A stretch of DNA of 64,000 nt from Streptomyces sp. NBC_01471 (GCF_041438865.1 NZ_CP109450.1:7123501-7187500); one strand, 5' to 3'; positions 24,957-33,878 are shown, numbered from the stretch's first letter. The notes: a model not told the origin generated them from the letters alone. Program-made: numbers and translations.

Positions 24957-26179
24957 GAAGTAGGTCCTTCGCCCGAGGCTGAGGCGCGGGGGCAGAGTTC
25001 GACAGCGATGGCGGCGTGGCTGTAGCCCCGCAGGAGGTTGTTGAGGACGCGGGTGGGGTCGCCGTCGAGGGCGAGGTGCGTGCAGCGGGCGGCCAGGGCC
25101 CGGAGAACGGCTCGGGCCTGGAGCTCGGCGAGCCGGATGCCGGCGCACAGGTGGGGGCCGCCGCCGAAGGCGAGGTGCTGGTTGTTGCGGGGGCGCCGGA
25201 TGTCGTAGTCGGCGACTTCGTCTCCCCAGTGGCGGAGGTCGCGGCCGGCGGATCCGTACAGCAGCCACACCTGGTCACCCTCGGTCAGGTGGACGCCGCC
25301 GATGTCGGTGGCTTTGGTCAGTAGGCGGCCGAAGCCCTGTATGGGGGCTTCGAGTCTCAGAGCCTCGTGGAAGGCGGGTATGGCCCAGCGGATGGGGTTG
25401 CGGCGGAGGATCTGCCACTGCTCCGGGTGCCGGGCGAGCTGCACGAGACTGTCGGTGAGGCCCAGGACGGTGGTGTCGATGGCTGCGGCCGTGTACGCCG
25501 AGGCGAGGGGTACTGCGTCGCCTTCCTCGATCTGTCCGGCGTCGACAGCCTCGAAGATCGACGCCATCCATGACCCCGGGGTCACGTTCTCGCGGACCAG
25601 CTGCTCGTGGAGCATCTCGACCATGCGGGACGCCAGCGGCAGCGCCTGCTGGTAGCGGTCGCCGTGCGGGCCGAACACGTCGAAGGTGGCGGCGGCACCG
25701 GCCAGCTGCACCTCGCGGTCCGCGTCGCGCAGGCCCATCAGCTCCATCACGTTGTCGCAGACCACGTGCCGGGCCAGGGCGGCGGCGTTGAACCTGCCGG
25801 CCGCCGTGTACTGGTCCGCCAGGCGCTCGGCGCGGGCGGTGATACGGCCGTCCAGGGCCTTCATCGCGCGGGGAGCGAGCTGCGTGGACAGCACCCGGCG
25901 GAGCTTGGTGTGAGCGGAGCCGTCCGAGGCGAGGACCGTGCCGGCGAGGATCTCCTGGTTGGCCCGGTCGGTGAGGGCTATGCCGCCCTCGGACCCGAAG
26001 ACCTCGGGGGTCTTGAGGATCGCGGCGATGTCGGCGTGCCGGGGAATGGCCCACACGCCGTACTTCTCCAGGTGCACGGCGGCGCCGGCACGTCGCAGAT
26101 CGAAGTACGCGGGGTAGGGGTCGGCCAGGAGTTCGTCGGTGAAGAGGGGGATGGAGCTGGAGGGAGTGGTGGTCTGCAT
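24953..26179 (-). CDS. cvnE: Cytochrome P450 of the conservon (CvnE)
   Basis: This haem monooxygenase is 408 aa. Landmarks are the I-helix AAAIDTT at 231-237, the ExxR motif EALR at 272-275 and the haem loop FGGGPHLCAG with Cys345. The ATG at 26179 has GGGAGAGACC directly before it. Streptomyces conservons are commonly followed by a P450 in just this position, which is the basis for the symbol. The gap to CvnD is 33 bp. The substrate is unknown. Confidence 0.87.
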   Translation of the reverse strand: MQTTTPSSSIPLFTDELLADPYPAYFDLRRAGAAVHLEKYGVWAIPRHADIAAILKTPEVFGSEGGIALTDRANQEILAGTVLASDGSAHTKLRRVLSTQLAPRAMKALDGRITARAERLADQYTAAGRFNAAALARHVVCDNVMELMGLRDADREVQLAGAAATFDVFGPHGDRYQQALPLASRMVEMLHEQLVRENVTPGSWMASIFEAVDAGQIEEGDAVPLASAYTAAAIDTTVLGLTDSLVQLARHPEQWQILRRNPIRWAIPAFHEALRLEAPIQGFGRLLTKATDIGGVHLTEGDQVWLLYGSAGRDLRHWGDEVADYDIRRPRNNQHLAFGGGPHLCAGIRLAELQARAVLRALAARCTHLALDGDPTRVLNNLLRGYSHAAIAVELCPRASASGEGPTS

Positions 26180-26212
26180 GGTCTCTCCCAATCGGGGGCT
26201 GATCAGCGGTGG

Positions 26213-26794
26213 TCAGGCGGTCGTGTTGGCGCGGGAGCGAGAGATCGCCCGGTCGAGCACGGCGAGCAGTACGTAGCGAACGGAACTGCGGTCACGGGCG
26301 TCGACCATGCAGATGTCGTCCTCGCTGACGGTCTTGAGGGCCGCGGCGATCTGGCTGCGGGTGTAGTCCTGCCGCTCGTCGAAACAGTTCGCGGCAACGA
26401 CGTACGGCACGCCGCACTGGTCGAAGAAGTCGACGGCGGCGAAGGATGCTTCGAGCCGGCGGGTGTCGACCAGGACGATCGCCCCTTTGGCGCCTTCCAC
26501 GAGGTCCGGCCACATGAACCAGAACCGGTCCTGTCCCGGGGTTCCGAAGAGCATGAGCACGTCCGTGGCGAAGGTGATCCGGCCGAAGTCCATGGCGACC
26601 GTCGTCGTGTCCTTGTCCGGGGTGCCTGCCAGGTCGTCGACGGTGGTGCTGAGCTGGCTCAGGCGTTCCTCGGTGCGCAGTGGTTTGATCTCGCTGATGG
26701 CGCCGATCAGCGTGGTCTTGCCGACGCCGAAGCCTCCGGCGACGAGGATCTTCACGCTCTGCGGCGGGTCGCTGCGCGGGTCAGAGGTGTTCAA
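26213..26794 (-). CDS. cvnD: Conservon GTP-binding protein (CvnD)
   Basis: CvnD proteins are small Ras-like GTPases that work with the CvnA-C complex at the membrane. The 193-aa protein has the P-loop GGFGVGKTT at 20-28, the switch-region motif FGTPGQDRF and the base-recognition segment AANCFDE (in place of NKxD). The TTG start at 26794 has AGGAACGGAC upstream and overlaps the CvnC gene by 14 nt. Confidence 0.9.
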   Translation of the reverse strand: MNTSDPRSDPPQSVKILVAGGFGVGKTTLIGAISEIKPLRTEERLSQLSTTVDDLAGTPDKDTTTVAMDFGRITFATDVLMLFGTPGQDRFWFMWPDLVEGAKGAIVLVDTRRLEASFAAVDFFDQCGVPYVVAANCFDERQDYTRSQIAAALKTVSEDDICMVDARDRSSVRYVLLAVLDRAISRSRANTTA

Positions 26795-27143
26795 GTCCGT
26801 TCCTGATTCTGAGGAGGAGGTCGGTGTCGGTGTTGCTGGTGGTGTCGCCGACGGTGCCTTGACGGGTGACGAGTTCGCGGTTCTCGAGCTCGGCGACGAG
26901 GGCAGCCGTGGGGGTGAGCTTGAGGCGGAGGTTTCCGGCGATCTCCGCCACGGCGACCCCGGTGGGCCGGTCGGCGAGACGCAGGACCATCTGCCACGTC
27001 TCCGGGACGCTGGCGAGCCGGCCCGGAGGGGCCGTCGTGCGGATCAACGTCTGCATGATGATCCGTCCGCCCTCGTCCACGCCCATCGCGGCCAGGCGCG
27101 GGGCCGTCCAGGCGAAGGGACGGACCCCGCGATGCGAGGGCAT
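26781..27143 (-). CDS. cvnC: Conservon DUF742 protein (CvnC)
   Basis: DUF742 proteins carry a winged-helix-like fold and are found only in these operons. The 120-aa protein begins RGVRPFAWTAPR and contains LRLADRPTGVAVAEIAGNLR, typical of the family. The ATG at 27143 is five bases after the CvnB stop. Its role is to interact with the kinase-like CvnA or with CvnB. Confidence 0.88.
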   Translation of the reverse strand: MPSHRGVRPFAWTAPRLAAMGVDEGGRIIMQTLIRTTAPPGRLASVPETWQMVLRLADRPTGVAVAEIAGNLRLKLTPTAALVAELENRELVTRQGTVGDTTSNTDTDLLLRIRNGLEHL

Positions 27144-27148
27144 CGTGC

Positions 27149-27583
27149 TCAGCTCCCGACGGGGCGGGGCGCGGTGTCCATTCGGGGCCGGAACGCGGCG
27201 GCGATGCGGACCGTCTCGCGCACGGCGTCGCCGAGACGAGCGTCGATGGGGAGCACCACGACCAGCACGGATCCCTCGCCGCACGCGGTAGCAATCACGT
27301 GGTACCTCTCCAGCGTCAGGTTCAGGTGCTTGAACCTGCCGCCCTCCAGCGCCTCAGCCATCCCGCTGCCGAGGCTGGCCAGCCCCGAGGAAGCAGCAGC
27401 GACCGTGTCGTCCTGGCCGTCGGGCAGCCCGTACGCGCACCGCGCCAGACCGTCCGTGGCCAGCAACAGCATGCCGATGGCCGCGGACACGTTCTCCGCG
27501 AGCTGGTTGCGAAGGGTGTCGAACTGCTGCGCCTCACCCGGCTTCTTGGGGGCGACGGAGTTCGAGGACTGAGTGAGGCTCAT
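27149..27583 (-). CDS. cvnB: Conservon roadblock/LC7 protein (CvnB)
   Basis: Roadblock/LC7 proteins regulate small GTPases. The 144-aa protein has the family pattern ENVSAAIGMLLLATDGLARC and SVLVVVLPIDARLGD. The ATG overlaps the CvnA stop (ATGA), the usual arrangement in conservons, so stoichiometric translation is likely. Confidence 0.9.
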   Translation of the reverse strand: MSLTQSSNSVAPKKPGEAQQFDTLRNQLAENVSAAIGMLLLATDGLARCAYGLPDGQDDTVAAASSGLASLGSGMAEALEGGRFKHLNLTLERYHVIATACGEGSVLVVVLPIDARLGDAVRETVRIAAAFRPRMDTAPRPVGS

Positions 27584-29868
27584 CGCTGCTCTCCTGTGTC
27601 GGTGTACTTGATGTCGTCGAGGGCGTCGAACATGTCGGCGTCGGGTGCGGGCGGGGCCGCAGCGTGCGCCGACGGGCTGGGACTCCGCCTTGGTGCGTCG
27701 GTCCGGAGCTCGGCAGCGAGGTGGCTGCCCGGTTGCCGTTCGGGCAGCCCTCCGGCCGCGTTGTCCGATGCCTGGCCTGGGCGCGGGGCGGGCGTCACGG
27801 GCGAGGCCGGAGCCGTGCCCAATGCCTTCGCGTCCTGCTGGGTGCGGCGGAAATGCAGGCCGCTGCCCGTGACGAACGGTGCCGGGGCAGGTGCGGGCTC
27901 TGTGTCCGGCTGGTCTACGGGGGCTTCGGCGTGCAGGGCCCAGGGCACGAGGACGATGGCCGTCACCCCGCCGTAGGGGGAGTCCCGGAGTGTCACCGTC
28001 AGGCCCATGCGCTGAGAAAGCCGGCCGACGACGAAGAGGCCGAACTGGTCCGCCTCTGTCAGCTCCCGGTACAGCGGGGTATGCGCCAGGCGGGCGGTGA
28101 GCTCCGCCAGGTGCTCCGGCCCCATCGGCTGCCCGCGGTCCTCGACCTCGACGGCGATTCCTGCCGAGGTGCCCGAGACGCGGATGATGACGTCGAACTC
28201 CTTCGGGGAGAACTTCACAGCGTTCTCGATGAGTTCGGCCAGGAGGTGGATCAGCTCGGGCGCCGCTCCGGCCTTGATCCAGGCCTGCGCACGCACATCG
28301 TCCTTGGTCCGCCCCATGCCGGCGCTCTCGCTGATCGCGCTCATCACGACATCCGCGATGTAGACGGGGCGGTCGGAGCCCTCGTCCAGCCAGCCCCCGG
28401 AGAGCACCAGCAAATTCTCCAGCAGGCGCCGCTCGCGAGTCGCGGTGTACTCAAGCCCATAGAGGAGGCTGACCAGTTCGCGGTCGGAGTCGTATCGCTG
28501 CTGCAGGGTGTCCAAGTCGGCGAGCAGGGCGCGGGACAACCCCGCGGCCCGGGTGGCGGCCATCGCGCTGAACCGCTGGAAGCCGACTCGCTCCTCGTAG
28601 ACCGTGAGCGCCGCGTCAGCGGCCTGACGGGCCAGGGAGTGAACCGCGCTCTCGATGCGGGTGAACTCGTCACCAACGACGATGGGTTCGGCAGGAAAGA
28701 GCGAGGTATCGGCGGCCCGGCCGTGCTGCAGGGCCTCGACGATGGCCGGCAGATGCTGCGTCGCCACGGCTGTCGCCTGGTCGCTCGCCTGGCGCGAGCG
28801 CCGGATGACGGTCCGCAGGAGCCCGATGATCAAAACCGTGATCACGACAATGGCGAGCAGGCTGCCGCCCACCAACCACAGCACCTGAGCCCGGATCTCA
28901 TCCGCTCGTTGGAAGCCGTGAACGAGCAGCCCCTGCGTACGGGCCAGGTTCAGCGCGGCGATCTTCTGACTCACCCGGGCGTACGTGCCGTCCCAGTCCC
29001 GCAGCGTGGCGATGTTCTGCAGGTCGGCGCCGCCGTCCCCGCTGGGCGCGTTGATCACGGCCTGCTCGGCGCGCAGCAGCGCCTTCCAGTCCGCACTGGC
29101 CACGATGGCGTCGTACTGCGCCTTCTCCTTTGCCGGCAAGTACGGGGCGATCCACCGCTCATACATCACCTGCTGCACGCCGAAGGCAGAGGCGAACGCC
29201 GCCCGGTTGGCGGGAGTCATCCGACCCGACGGCAGGGAAGCGGCCAGCAGCGTGTCCTGCTGCGCGAGCGCGTCGCTGGCCCAGAACAGACCGACGAGCG
29301 GGCGGGTCTCCAGCGCGAGCGGCCCGTCGTCCATCGCGGACAATGCCTGGTAGAAGGCGATCATCCGCGCGATCAGGTCGGTGTAGTAGCCGGTCGCGTC
29401 GTCGGTGGTGTCCGTACGGGTGTCGATGTCGTGGCGGATCTGCGGGAGCTTCTTCAGGTGCGTGTAGATGTCCTGGACGTACTCCCAGCGGTGCCGCTCG
29501 TCCGTCTTGAGCGTGGTGCCGGACAGCGTCTTGAAGCTGGCTATGCCCTGGTCGGTCAGCCGACGTTGCTTGGCGAGGGCGGCCTTGTTCCCGGCAGTGG
29601 GGTGGACCAAGTACGCAGCGGTCAGCTTGCGTTCGGTCTGTGCGCCCACGAAGAGCGGCAGGCTCGCTTCCCCTCCGAGGCGGCCGGTGGCCGAGTCGCG
29701 TCGCAGGCTGTCCTGCCGCTGCCAGTCCGGCCATGCGTTCACCGCGACCGCGCCGATCAAGGCGGCGACCGTGATGACCGCGACCAGGACCAGCCGGGCG
29801 CGCACGGTCACGACGCGCCGGCGTTTTCTGCGCTGCCTCGGCTGGGTGGGGGAGATGTCGGGGGTCAT
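27580..29868 (-). CDS. cvnA: Conservon sensor-kinase-like membrane protein (CvnA)
   Basis: The 762-aa protein has a short basic N-terminus and a first membrane helix (residues 26-44). A large extracellular part of nitrate/nitrite-sensor (NIT) type follows, then a second helix (329-353) and a GHKL ATPase domain with the N-box LLAELIENAVKF. The His phosphorylation site seen in true kinases is not evident, as usual for CvnA. The last 120 residues are Pro/Ala-rich. The ATG at 29868 has GAGGACTCC upstream. It starts the cvnABCDE operon. Confidence 0.9.
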   Translation of the reverse strand: MTPDISPTQPRQRRKRRRVVTVRARLVLVAVITVAALIGAVAVNAWPDWQRQDSLRRDSATGRLGGEASLPLFVGAQTERKLTAAYLVHPTAGNKAALAKQRRLTDQGIASFKTLSGTTLKTDERHRWEYVQDIYTHLKKLPQIRHDIDTRTDTTDDATGYYTDLIARMIAFYQALSAMDDGPLALETRPLVGLFWASDALAQQDTLLAASLPSGRMTPANRAAFASAFGVQQVMYERWIAPYLPAKEKAQYDAIVASADWKALLRAEQAVINAPSGDGGADLQNIATLRDWDGTYARVSQKIAALNLARTQGLLVHGFQRADEIRAQVLWLVGGSLLAIVVITVLIIGLLRTVIRRSRQASDQATAVATQHLPAIVEALQHGRAADTSLFPAEPIVVGDEFTRIESAVHSLARQAADAALTVYEERVGFQRFSAMAATRAAGLSRALLADLDTLQQRYDSDRELVSLLYGLEYTATRERRLLENLLVLSGGWLDEGSDRPVYIADVVMSAISESAGMGRTKDDVRAQAWIKAGAAPELIHLLAELIENAVKFSPKEFDVIIRVSGTSAGIAVEVEDRGQPMGPEHLAELTARLAHTPLYRELTEADQFGLFVVGRLSQRMGLTVTLRDSPYGGVTAIVLVPWALHAEAPVDQPDTEPAPAPAPFVTGSGLHFRRTQQDAKALGTAPASPVTPAPRPGQASDNAAGGLPERQPGSHLAAELRTDAPRRSPSPSAHAAAPPAPDADMFDALDDIKYTDTGEQR

Positions 29869-30379
29869 GGAGTCCTCGGACGAAGGGGTCGGGAGTCGAA
29901 CGGAAAGCGGGGTGTGGACCGGCTGCCGCGGGGTGGCTCTGGGAATCGCGACAGCCGGGACGGCGGCAAGACGGGGGCTTGCCACCTCGCTCACGGCTTC
30001 CGGGATCCGTCCGGCGAGTGTGCGCCGAGCGGTCCCCCAGAGTCGGAAACCGAAGCCCACGAGCGAGCACCGGCGGAGGGGCGGCCGTCGGGCTCGGGTC
30101 TAAGCGGGCGGCCCGCAGCCCGGTAGCGACCCGCCGCGGCACTGACCAACTCGGCCACCGGACTTGACTCGCGACGCGAGGGGCCGGTGGGGGTGACATC
30201 CGGTGCCGGCGTCCGGCCGAGCACCGCAAAGGAATCTCGTGACGCCGCAGGGCGGTCTAGGGCCAGAACGGAGTCGCCGATGTGTGGTGGCGGGGAGGGT
30301 CATCGGAACTCCAGGAGGGACGGGGCTGCTGTCTCGGGTCGCGGAACTCATCCGGAACCAAGCGTGATCGCCTCGTCGT

Positions 30380-30417
30380 GGCACCGGTACGCCAAAGCGT
30401 GGCCATCTCGTGGCCAT
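30380..30417 (-). promoter_or_regulatory. Paired TGGCCA element, copy 1
   Basis: GTGGCCA occurs twice with 11-bp periodicity (30399 and 30410), about one DNA turn. Together with the flanking 20 bp (GGCACCGGTACGCCAAA) it is an inverted copy of the element at 30997-31035. It may be a protein-binding site upstream of cvnA. Confidence 0.5.
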
Positions 30418-30523
30418 GTTGAGGGCGCGGCCAGCTGTTCAGCGTCGCTCTAGGCTTTCATCGAGGCTTCAAATGTGGACATAGACCCCCGCTGTGGTGC
30501 TCCCGCAAGGCAGTGCGCGGCGC

Positions 30524-30541
30524 GTGGCCACCTTGTGGCCA
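30524..30541 (-). promoter_or_regulatory. Paired TGGCCA element, copy 2
   Basis: GTGGCCACCTT is followed by GTGGCCACC, again with 11-bp spacing. The flanks differ from copies 1 and 3, so the shared core is the double GTGGCCA. Confidence 0.45.
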
Positions 30542-30996
30542 CCTTTCCGGAACCACTTGACAGTGGCCGTTCGATCGCACTCGCACAGGTGGCGCTTGAA
30601 GGTGTTATGGATGCTATGTCGGTGAGAGTGCTTAGCGTTTTGGAGGCATCGTCGTCTGAGGGAAACGGGTTCCGGCGGGCGCGAGCGTGAGTTTGAAAGG
30701 TGATATTGCGTGGTTTAGGCGCAGTGCACGCGACCAGCAGCGGGCGCACCGTGGAGGGCGGCGCTGATCGCGTTCCGGGCCCGTTCGATCGCTTCGAGAT
30801 GCTGCGGCTGTTGCCTTCCTGTCTAGGAGTGGCCGGTCAGTACTTGGGCTCTCAAAGGCGCTCGCACCAAGGGGACTTGGTAGGTCAGCGTCCGAGAGGT
30901 CCAGATTGTGATCTTGTCGGCGGGTTGCGCTGCGCCGCGAGCAGGCCAGGGTCTTCCCTCTCGCCCGGGCATCTCGAACTGAATCCGTACGGGAGA

Positions 30997-31035
30997 GATG
31001 GCCACAACGTGGCCACGGTTTGGCGTATCGGTGCC
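30997..31035 (+). promoter_or_regulatory. Paired TGGCCA element, copy 3
   Basis: TGGCCA repeats start at 30999 and 31010, and TTTGGCGTATCGGTGCC follows, matching copy 1 in the opposite orientation with few mismatches. It ends 80 bp before the anti-sigma-like ATPase gene. Confidence 0.5.
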
Positions 31036-31115
31036 ATGGCCGGTCGGTGAGGGTTGGTGGTGGGTCGGATCTCCGGTCCGCGCCATAGGGGGTCTCGATA
31101 CGCAAGGAGACAAAG

Positions 31116-31604
31116 GTGCCGCCGACAGCAGCCGATCTGATCCGGGAACTACCCTTGGGGCGACGCGTGGACCACCATTTCTTCGCGCTCACGTCTAAGG
31201 AGGAGCCCCTTGTGTGGGCCCGCGCGACGGTCCGCCGACTGCTCCACGGGCAGACCGACCAGGAACGAATCGACGACGCTGTGTTGGTCGTCACTGAACT
31301 TCTCACCAATGCAATCCGACACGGGGGCGGGCCTGTATCGCTCACTCTCGACCTTTACGAGAAAGGCGTCACCGTGGGCGTCGTTGACCGCGGGACTGAC
31401 ATCACTGCCCTTCCGGCCGATGTCGTCAGTTTCTTGGCCAGCTTGCAGGACGAGACACCTGGCGAGGCTGATGGATGTGACTTGCACACGAGTGGCAGGG
31501 GCCTGCATCTGGTCAGTGCTTTCGCCAGTGGATGGGGGGTCGAACCCGCCCGCGAGGGCAAGGTCGTGACCGCTGCTTTCTGCTTGGCAGTGAGTGCCGC
31601 GTGA
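31116..31604 (+). CDS. Anti-sigma-factor-like ATP-binding protein (RsbW/GHKL type)
   Basis: The 162-aa protein is a stand-alone GHKL ATPase of the kind abundant in Streptomyces. The N-box VVTELLTNAIRHGGG, the ATP-lid region GVVDRGTD and the G2 box SGRGLHLV are all present. The GTG at 31116 has AAGGAG at good spacing. Relatives bind sigma factors or anti-sigma antagonists. Its partner is not adjacent; the aldo/keto reductase gene overlaps its stop (GTGA). Confidence 0.85.
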   Translation: MPPTAADLIRELPLGRRVDHHFFALTSKEEPLVWARATVRRLLHGQTDQERIDDAVLVVTELLTNAIRHGGGPVSLTLDLYEKGVTVGVVDRGTDITALPADVVSFLASLQDETPGEADGCDLHTSGRGLHLVSAFASGWGVEPAREGKVVTAAFCLAVSAA

Positions 31605-32656
31605 CCGGTCACGACCTCGGGCTCCGGCATCTGTGCCGCGGTATTATCACTCATCCGCTGGGGCTCCACTGCGACATCCCCACGGACCAGATTCCTCCCG
31701 ACGGATCGGTGAGGGCCAGCCGGTTCCTCGACGGCCTCGCCCGTGCGGTTGGGAGTGGCGCCACGTTCTTCGACACCGCCGACTCCTATGGGTACGGGCA
31801 CTCCGAGCGTGTCCTCGGCCAATTCGCCCGCGAGCGCCCGGATCTTGCTCTCCAGCTGAGCAGCAAGGTCGGCCAGGTACGCGGCAGTGCAGAGCATCCG
31901 TACGCAGGTCGGCACATCCACCACCAGCTCGACCAGACCCTGGAGAACCTGTACGCCGAGGAACTGCACCTCTACACGCTGGACAGCTTCGACTTCGGCC
32001 CCGGCGACCGCTATCTGGGCAACGCCATCGACGCGATGCGTACGCTTCGGGACGTCAAGGCGATCAGGGCGATCGGGATGCGGGGGCCCTTCACGCACTA
32101 CGCTGCCTCCCCGGAAGAATGGGCCGCCGAGGCGGAGCGCTTCCTGTACTTGTTCCGGCTGATCAAGCCGGACGTCGTCTGGACACGGTTCAACGCGTTC
32201 ACGCCGGCGGTCTCACTCGAAGGCCAGGACTTGTTCACCTTCACGGCGCGGCACGGGGTCGGCCTGGTGCTGGCGGCTCCTCTGGCCCACGGCGTGCTCG
32301 TTGGAAAAGGAACGGCGAGTTCCGCACCGCACGAGCCGGCACCTCCGCGACACGCTGGGCTGATGCCCTCGCTCCGAGACCGGGTCGATGAACAACTCCG
32401 CTCCCTCCGCTCCCACTTCGGGGACACACCCGGCACGCTCGCGCGGGTGGCCCTGCGCTCCAGCCTGCAACGCGGCGATCACTGCGTGGTCGTTGCCGGA
32501 TTCAGCACCGCGGGACAGGTGGAGGAGAACTTCAGTTGCTTGGGCGAACCGCTCACCGAGCTGGAGCTCGGCGTCGTCGACGACGTCTATGCCGGGCTGC
32601 GCGCGCACGTGCGGGCAGCGACGGCACACTCGCCCGTCAGAGAGCTTCAGCCATGA
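31601..32656 (+). CDS. Aldo/keto reductase-family protein
   Basis: The 351-aa protein shows the family core FFDTADSYGYGHSERVLG (Asp and Tyr of the catalytic tetrad) and LSSKVGQ (Lys). The catalytic His position is less clear, since the segment reads ELHLYTLDSFDF. The phosphate-binding end is VVVAGFSTAGQVEEN. The GTG start overlaps the upstream stop (GTGA), so it is coupled to the ATPase gene, an unusual pairing. The substrate is unknown. Confidence 0.8.
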   Translation: MTGHDLGLRHLCRGIITHPLGLHCDIPTDQIPPDGSVRASRFLDGLARAVGSGATFFDTADSYGYGHSERVLGQFARERPDLALQLSSKVGQVRGSAEHPYAGRHIHHQLDQTLENLYAEELHLYTLDSFDFGPGDRYLGNAIDAMRTLRDVKAIRAIGMRGPFTHYAASPEEWAAEAERFLYLFRLIKPDVVWTRFNAFTPAVSLEGQDLFTFTARHGVGLVLAAPLAHGVLVGKGTASSAPHEPAPPRHAGLMPSLRDRVDEQLRSLRSHFGDTPGTLARVALRSSLQRGDHCVVVAGFSTAGQVEENFSCLGEPLTELELGVVDDVYAGLRAHVRAATAHSPVRELQP

Positions 32657-32805
32657 CCACCGCACGTCCAGTAGCGCCGCCTGTTGTTACACGACGGCCC
32701 AGGACTGCTGCGCGAGACCGACCGGAACAGCAAATGGAGGCGCCGCACGTCGACCTGACTGCGGCGCGGAGGGGGAAAGAGCCATGGACAAATCGCCAGA
32801 GTTGA
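32653..32805 (+). CDS. Small ORF, 50 aa
   Basis: The ATG overlaps the reductase stop (ATGA). The product is basic and Pro/Arg-rich (RPVAPPVVTRRPRTAA) and of no known family. It ends just before the insertion sequence and overlaps the start of the interrupted gene in another frame, so it may be chance. Confidence 0.35.
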   Translation: MTTARPVAPPVVTRRPRTAARDRPEQQMEAPHVDLTAARRGKEPWTNRQS

Positions 32806-32818
32806 AGCGTTGGGTGAG
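32784..32818 (+). pseudogene. 5' end of a gene cut by the insertion sequence
   Basis: ATG at 32784 with GGAGGGGGAAAGAGCC upstream starts MDKSPELKRWV, and the insertion sequence begins two bases later. The strong binding site implies a real gene. Whether the DNA right of the element is its continuation is uncertain. Confidence 0.45.
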
Positions 32819-32856
32819 CCTAACGAGCTCGTGCACGGTTAGCGGTGAGACGTCGA
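32819..32856 (+). repeat. Left terminal inverted repeat
   Basis: It is identical to the reverse complement of 33841-33878 over 38 bp. A transposase-binding end. Confidence 0.92.
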
Positions 32857-32881
32857 GCCCTGGATCCTCGATCATGGTTGC

Positions 32882-33817
32882 GTGGTGGGGAACGTGACGC
32901 GCACAGCGATCATCAGCGACCGGAGGATCACGGGCTTGTCGGCCGCTGTGATCGCTGAACTCGTATCCGAGGTAGGGTCGTTGTGGCATGAACGGCACCA
33001 GGCCAGGCTTGCATCCCGGCCGCGGAAGCGTGCCGTGGGCGCCGGTGCGAAGCACCGCATGGTTTTCGTCGACCGGCTCCTGGCCACGCTCGTGCATCTT
33101 CGCCACGGGGTGACTCATGACGTGCTGGCCTGCTGGTTCGGCGTGGACCGCTCGACTGTCACCCGGGCCATCGGTGAGGTGCGGCCCCTGCTAGCCGAGC
33201 GGGGATGCACCATCAGCCCCGACGTGCGTCTGCGCACCCTGGCCGAGGTCGTCGACCATCTCGGCGCGACCGGTAAGGCCGGCATCATCGACGGCACCGA
33301 GATCCGGGTCCGCCGCCCGGCCGCCGGCCGCAAGAACCGGGACAAGTTCATCTCCGGCAAGAACAAGCAGAACGCCGTGAAGGCCATGATCTTCACCGAC
33401 GAAGACGGGCGACTCATGTTCTGCAGCCCGACCAAGCCCGGCAGCTGCGCGGACATCACCCATGCCCGAGAGTTAGGGCTGGTCAAGCTCCTGGCCGAAG
33501 GTCCACCGGTCGAGATCCTTGCCGACGCCGGCTACCAAGGACTCGGGGCGCAGACCGGCGGACGCGTCGTGACGCCACCGCACCGCAAGTTCAAGAAGAA
33601 CGCCCCGGACTGGTACGGGGAAATGCACGAACGCCAGCGCAAGGCACACTCCTCCCGACGCATCCGGGTCGAACACGGAATCGCCCACCTCAAGAACTGG
33701 CGGGCGCTGGCCCGTCACCTCGGCCGCCGCGAGCACATGGACGACACCGTCCAAGCCATCGCCGGCCTGCTGTCCCAGCAGCAAATCGCAGACCTGACCC
33801 TGGCTTGGCAGACGTGA
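32882..33817 (+). CDS. Transposase, DDE type (IS5-superfamily-like)
   Basis: The 311-aa protein starts with an HTH-containing region (THDVLACWFGVDRSTVTRAI), followed by a DDE endonuclease core. The first acidic residue is in GIIDGTEIRVRR, the second in ILADAGYQGLG, and the glutamate in RRIRVEHGIAHLKNW. Start codons at 32882 and 32894 are both possible. It lies wholly between the inverted repeats and appears intact. Confidence 0.9.
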   Translation: MVGNVTRTAIISDRRITGLSAAVIAELVSEVGSLWHERHQARLASRPRKRAVGAGAKHRMVFVDRLLATLVHLRHGVTHDVLACWFGVDRSTVTRAIGEVRPLLAERGCTISPDVRLRTLAEVVDHLGATGKAGIIDGTEIRVRRPAAGRKNRDKFISGKNKQNAVKAMIFTDEDGRLMFCSPTKPGSCADITHARELGLVKLLAEGPPVEILADAGYQGLGAQTGGRVVTPPHRKFKKNAPDWYGEMHERQRKAHSSRRIRVEHGIAHLKNWRALARHLGRREHMDDTVQAIAGLLSQQQIADLTLAWQT

Positions 33818-33840
33818 GCACCGAGGCCCCACCGACGCCT

Positions 33841-33878
33841 TCGACGTCTCACCGCTAACCGTGCACGAGCTCGTTAGG
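33841..33878 (+). repeat. Right terminal inverted repeat
   Basis: It is the perfect inverted copy of the left end, ending GCTCGTTAGG. Confidence 0.92.

Larger units (their letters stand above)
29869..31115. other. Gene-less region of 1.2 kb with repeated TGGCCA elements
   Basis: No frame here has a credible product; those that are open lack binding sites and family resemblance. The region separates the cvn operon from the plus-strand genes, so it should hold both promoters. Its main content is three copies of a paired TGGCCA element, listed separately. Confidence 0.55.
32819..33878 (+). mobile_element. IS5-superfamily-like insertion sequence with 38-bp terminal inverted repeats
   Basis: The ends, 32819-32856 and 33841-33878, are perfect 38-bp inverted repeats beginning CCTAACGAGCTCGTGCAC. 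The 1060-bp element carries one transposase gene. I see no target-site duplication next to the repeats, so the insertion may have been followed by a deletion. The perfect repeats suggest a recent and possibly active element. Confidence 0.9.

Noticed and set aside
30450..31345. Two long minus-strand ORFs in the cvn-ATPase gap
   Set aside because: They have no ribosome-binding sites and Arg/Pro-rich compositions typical of chance frames in GC-rich DNA. Their similar starts (ATRWPR and the like) come from the TGGCCA repeat.
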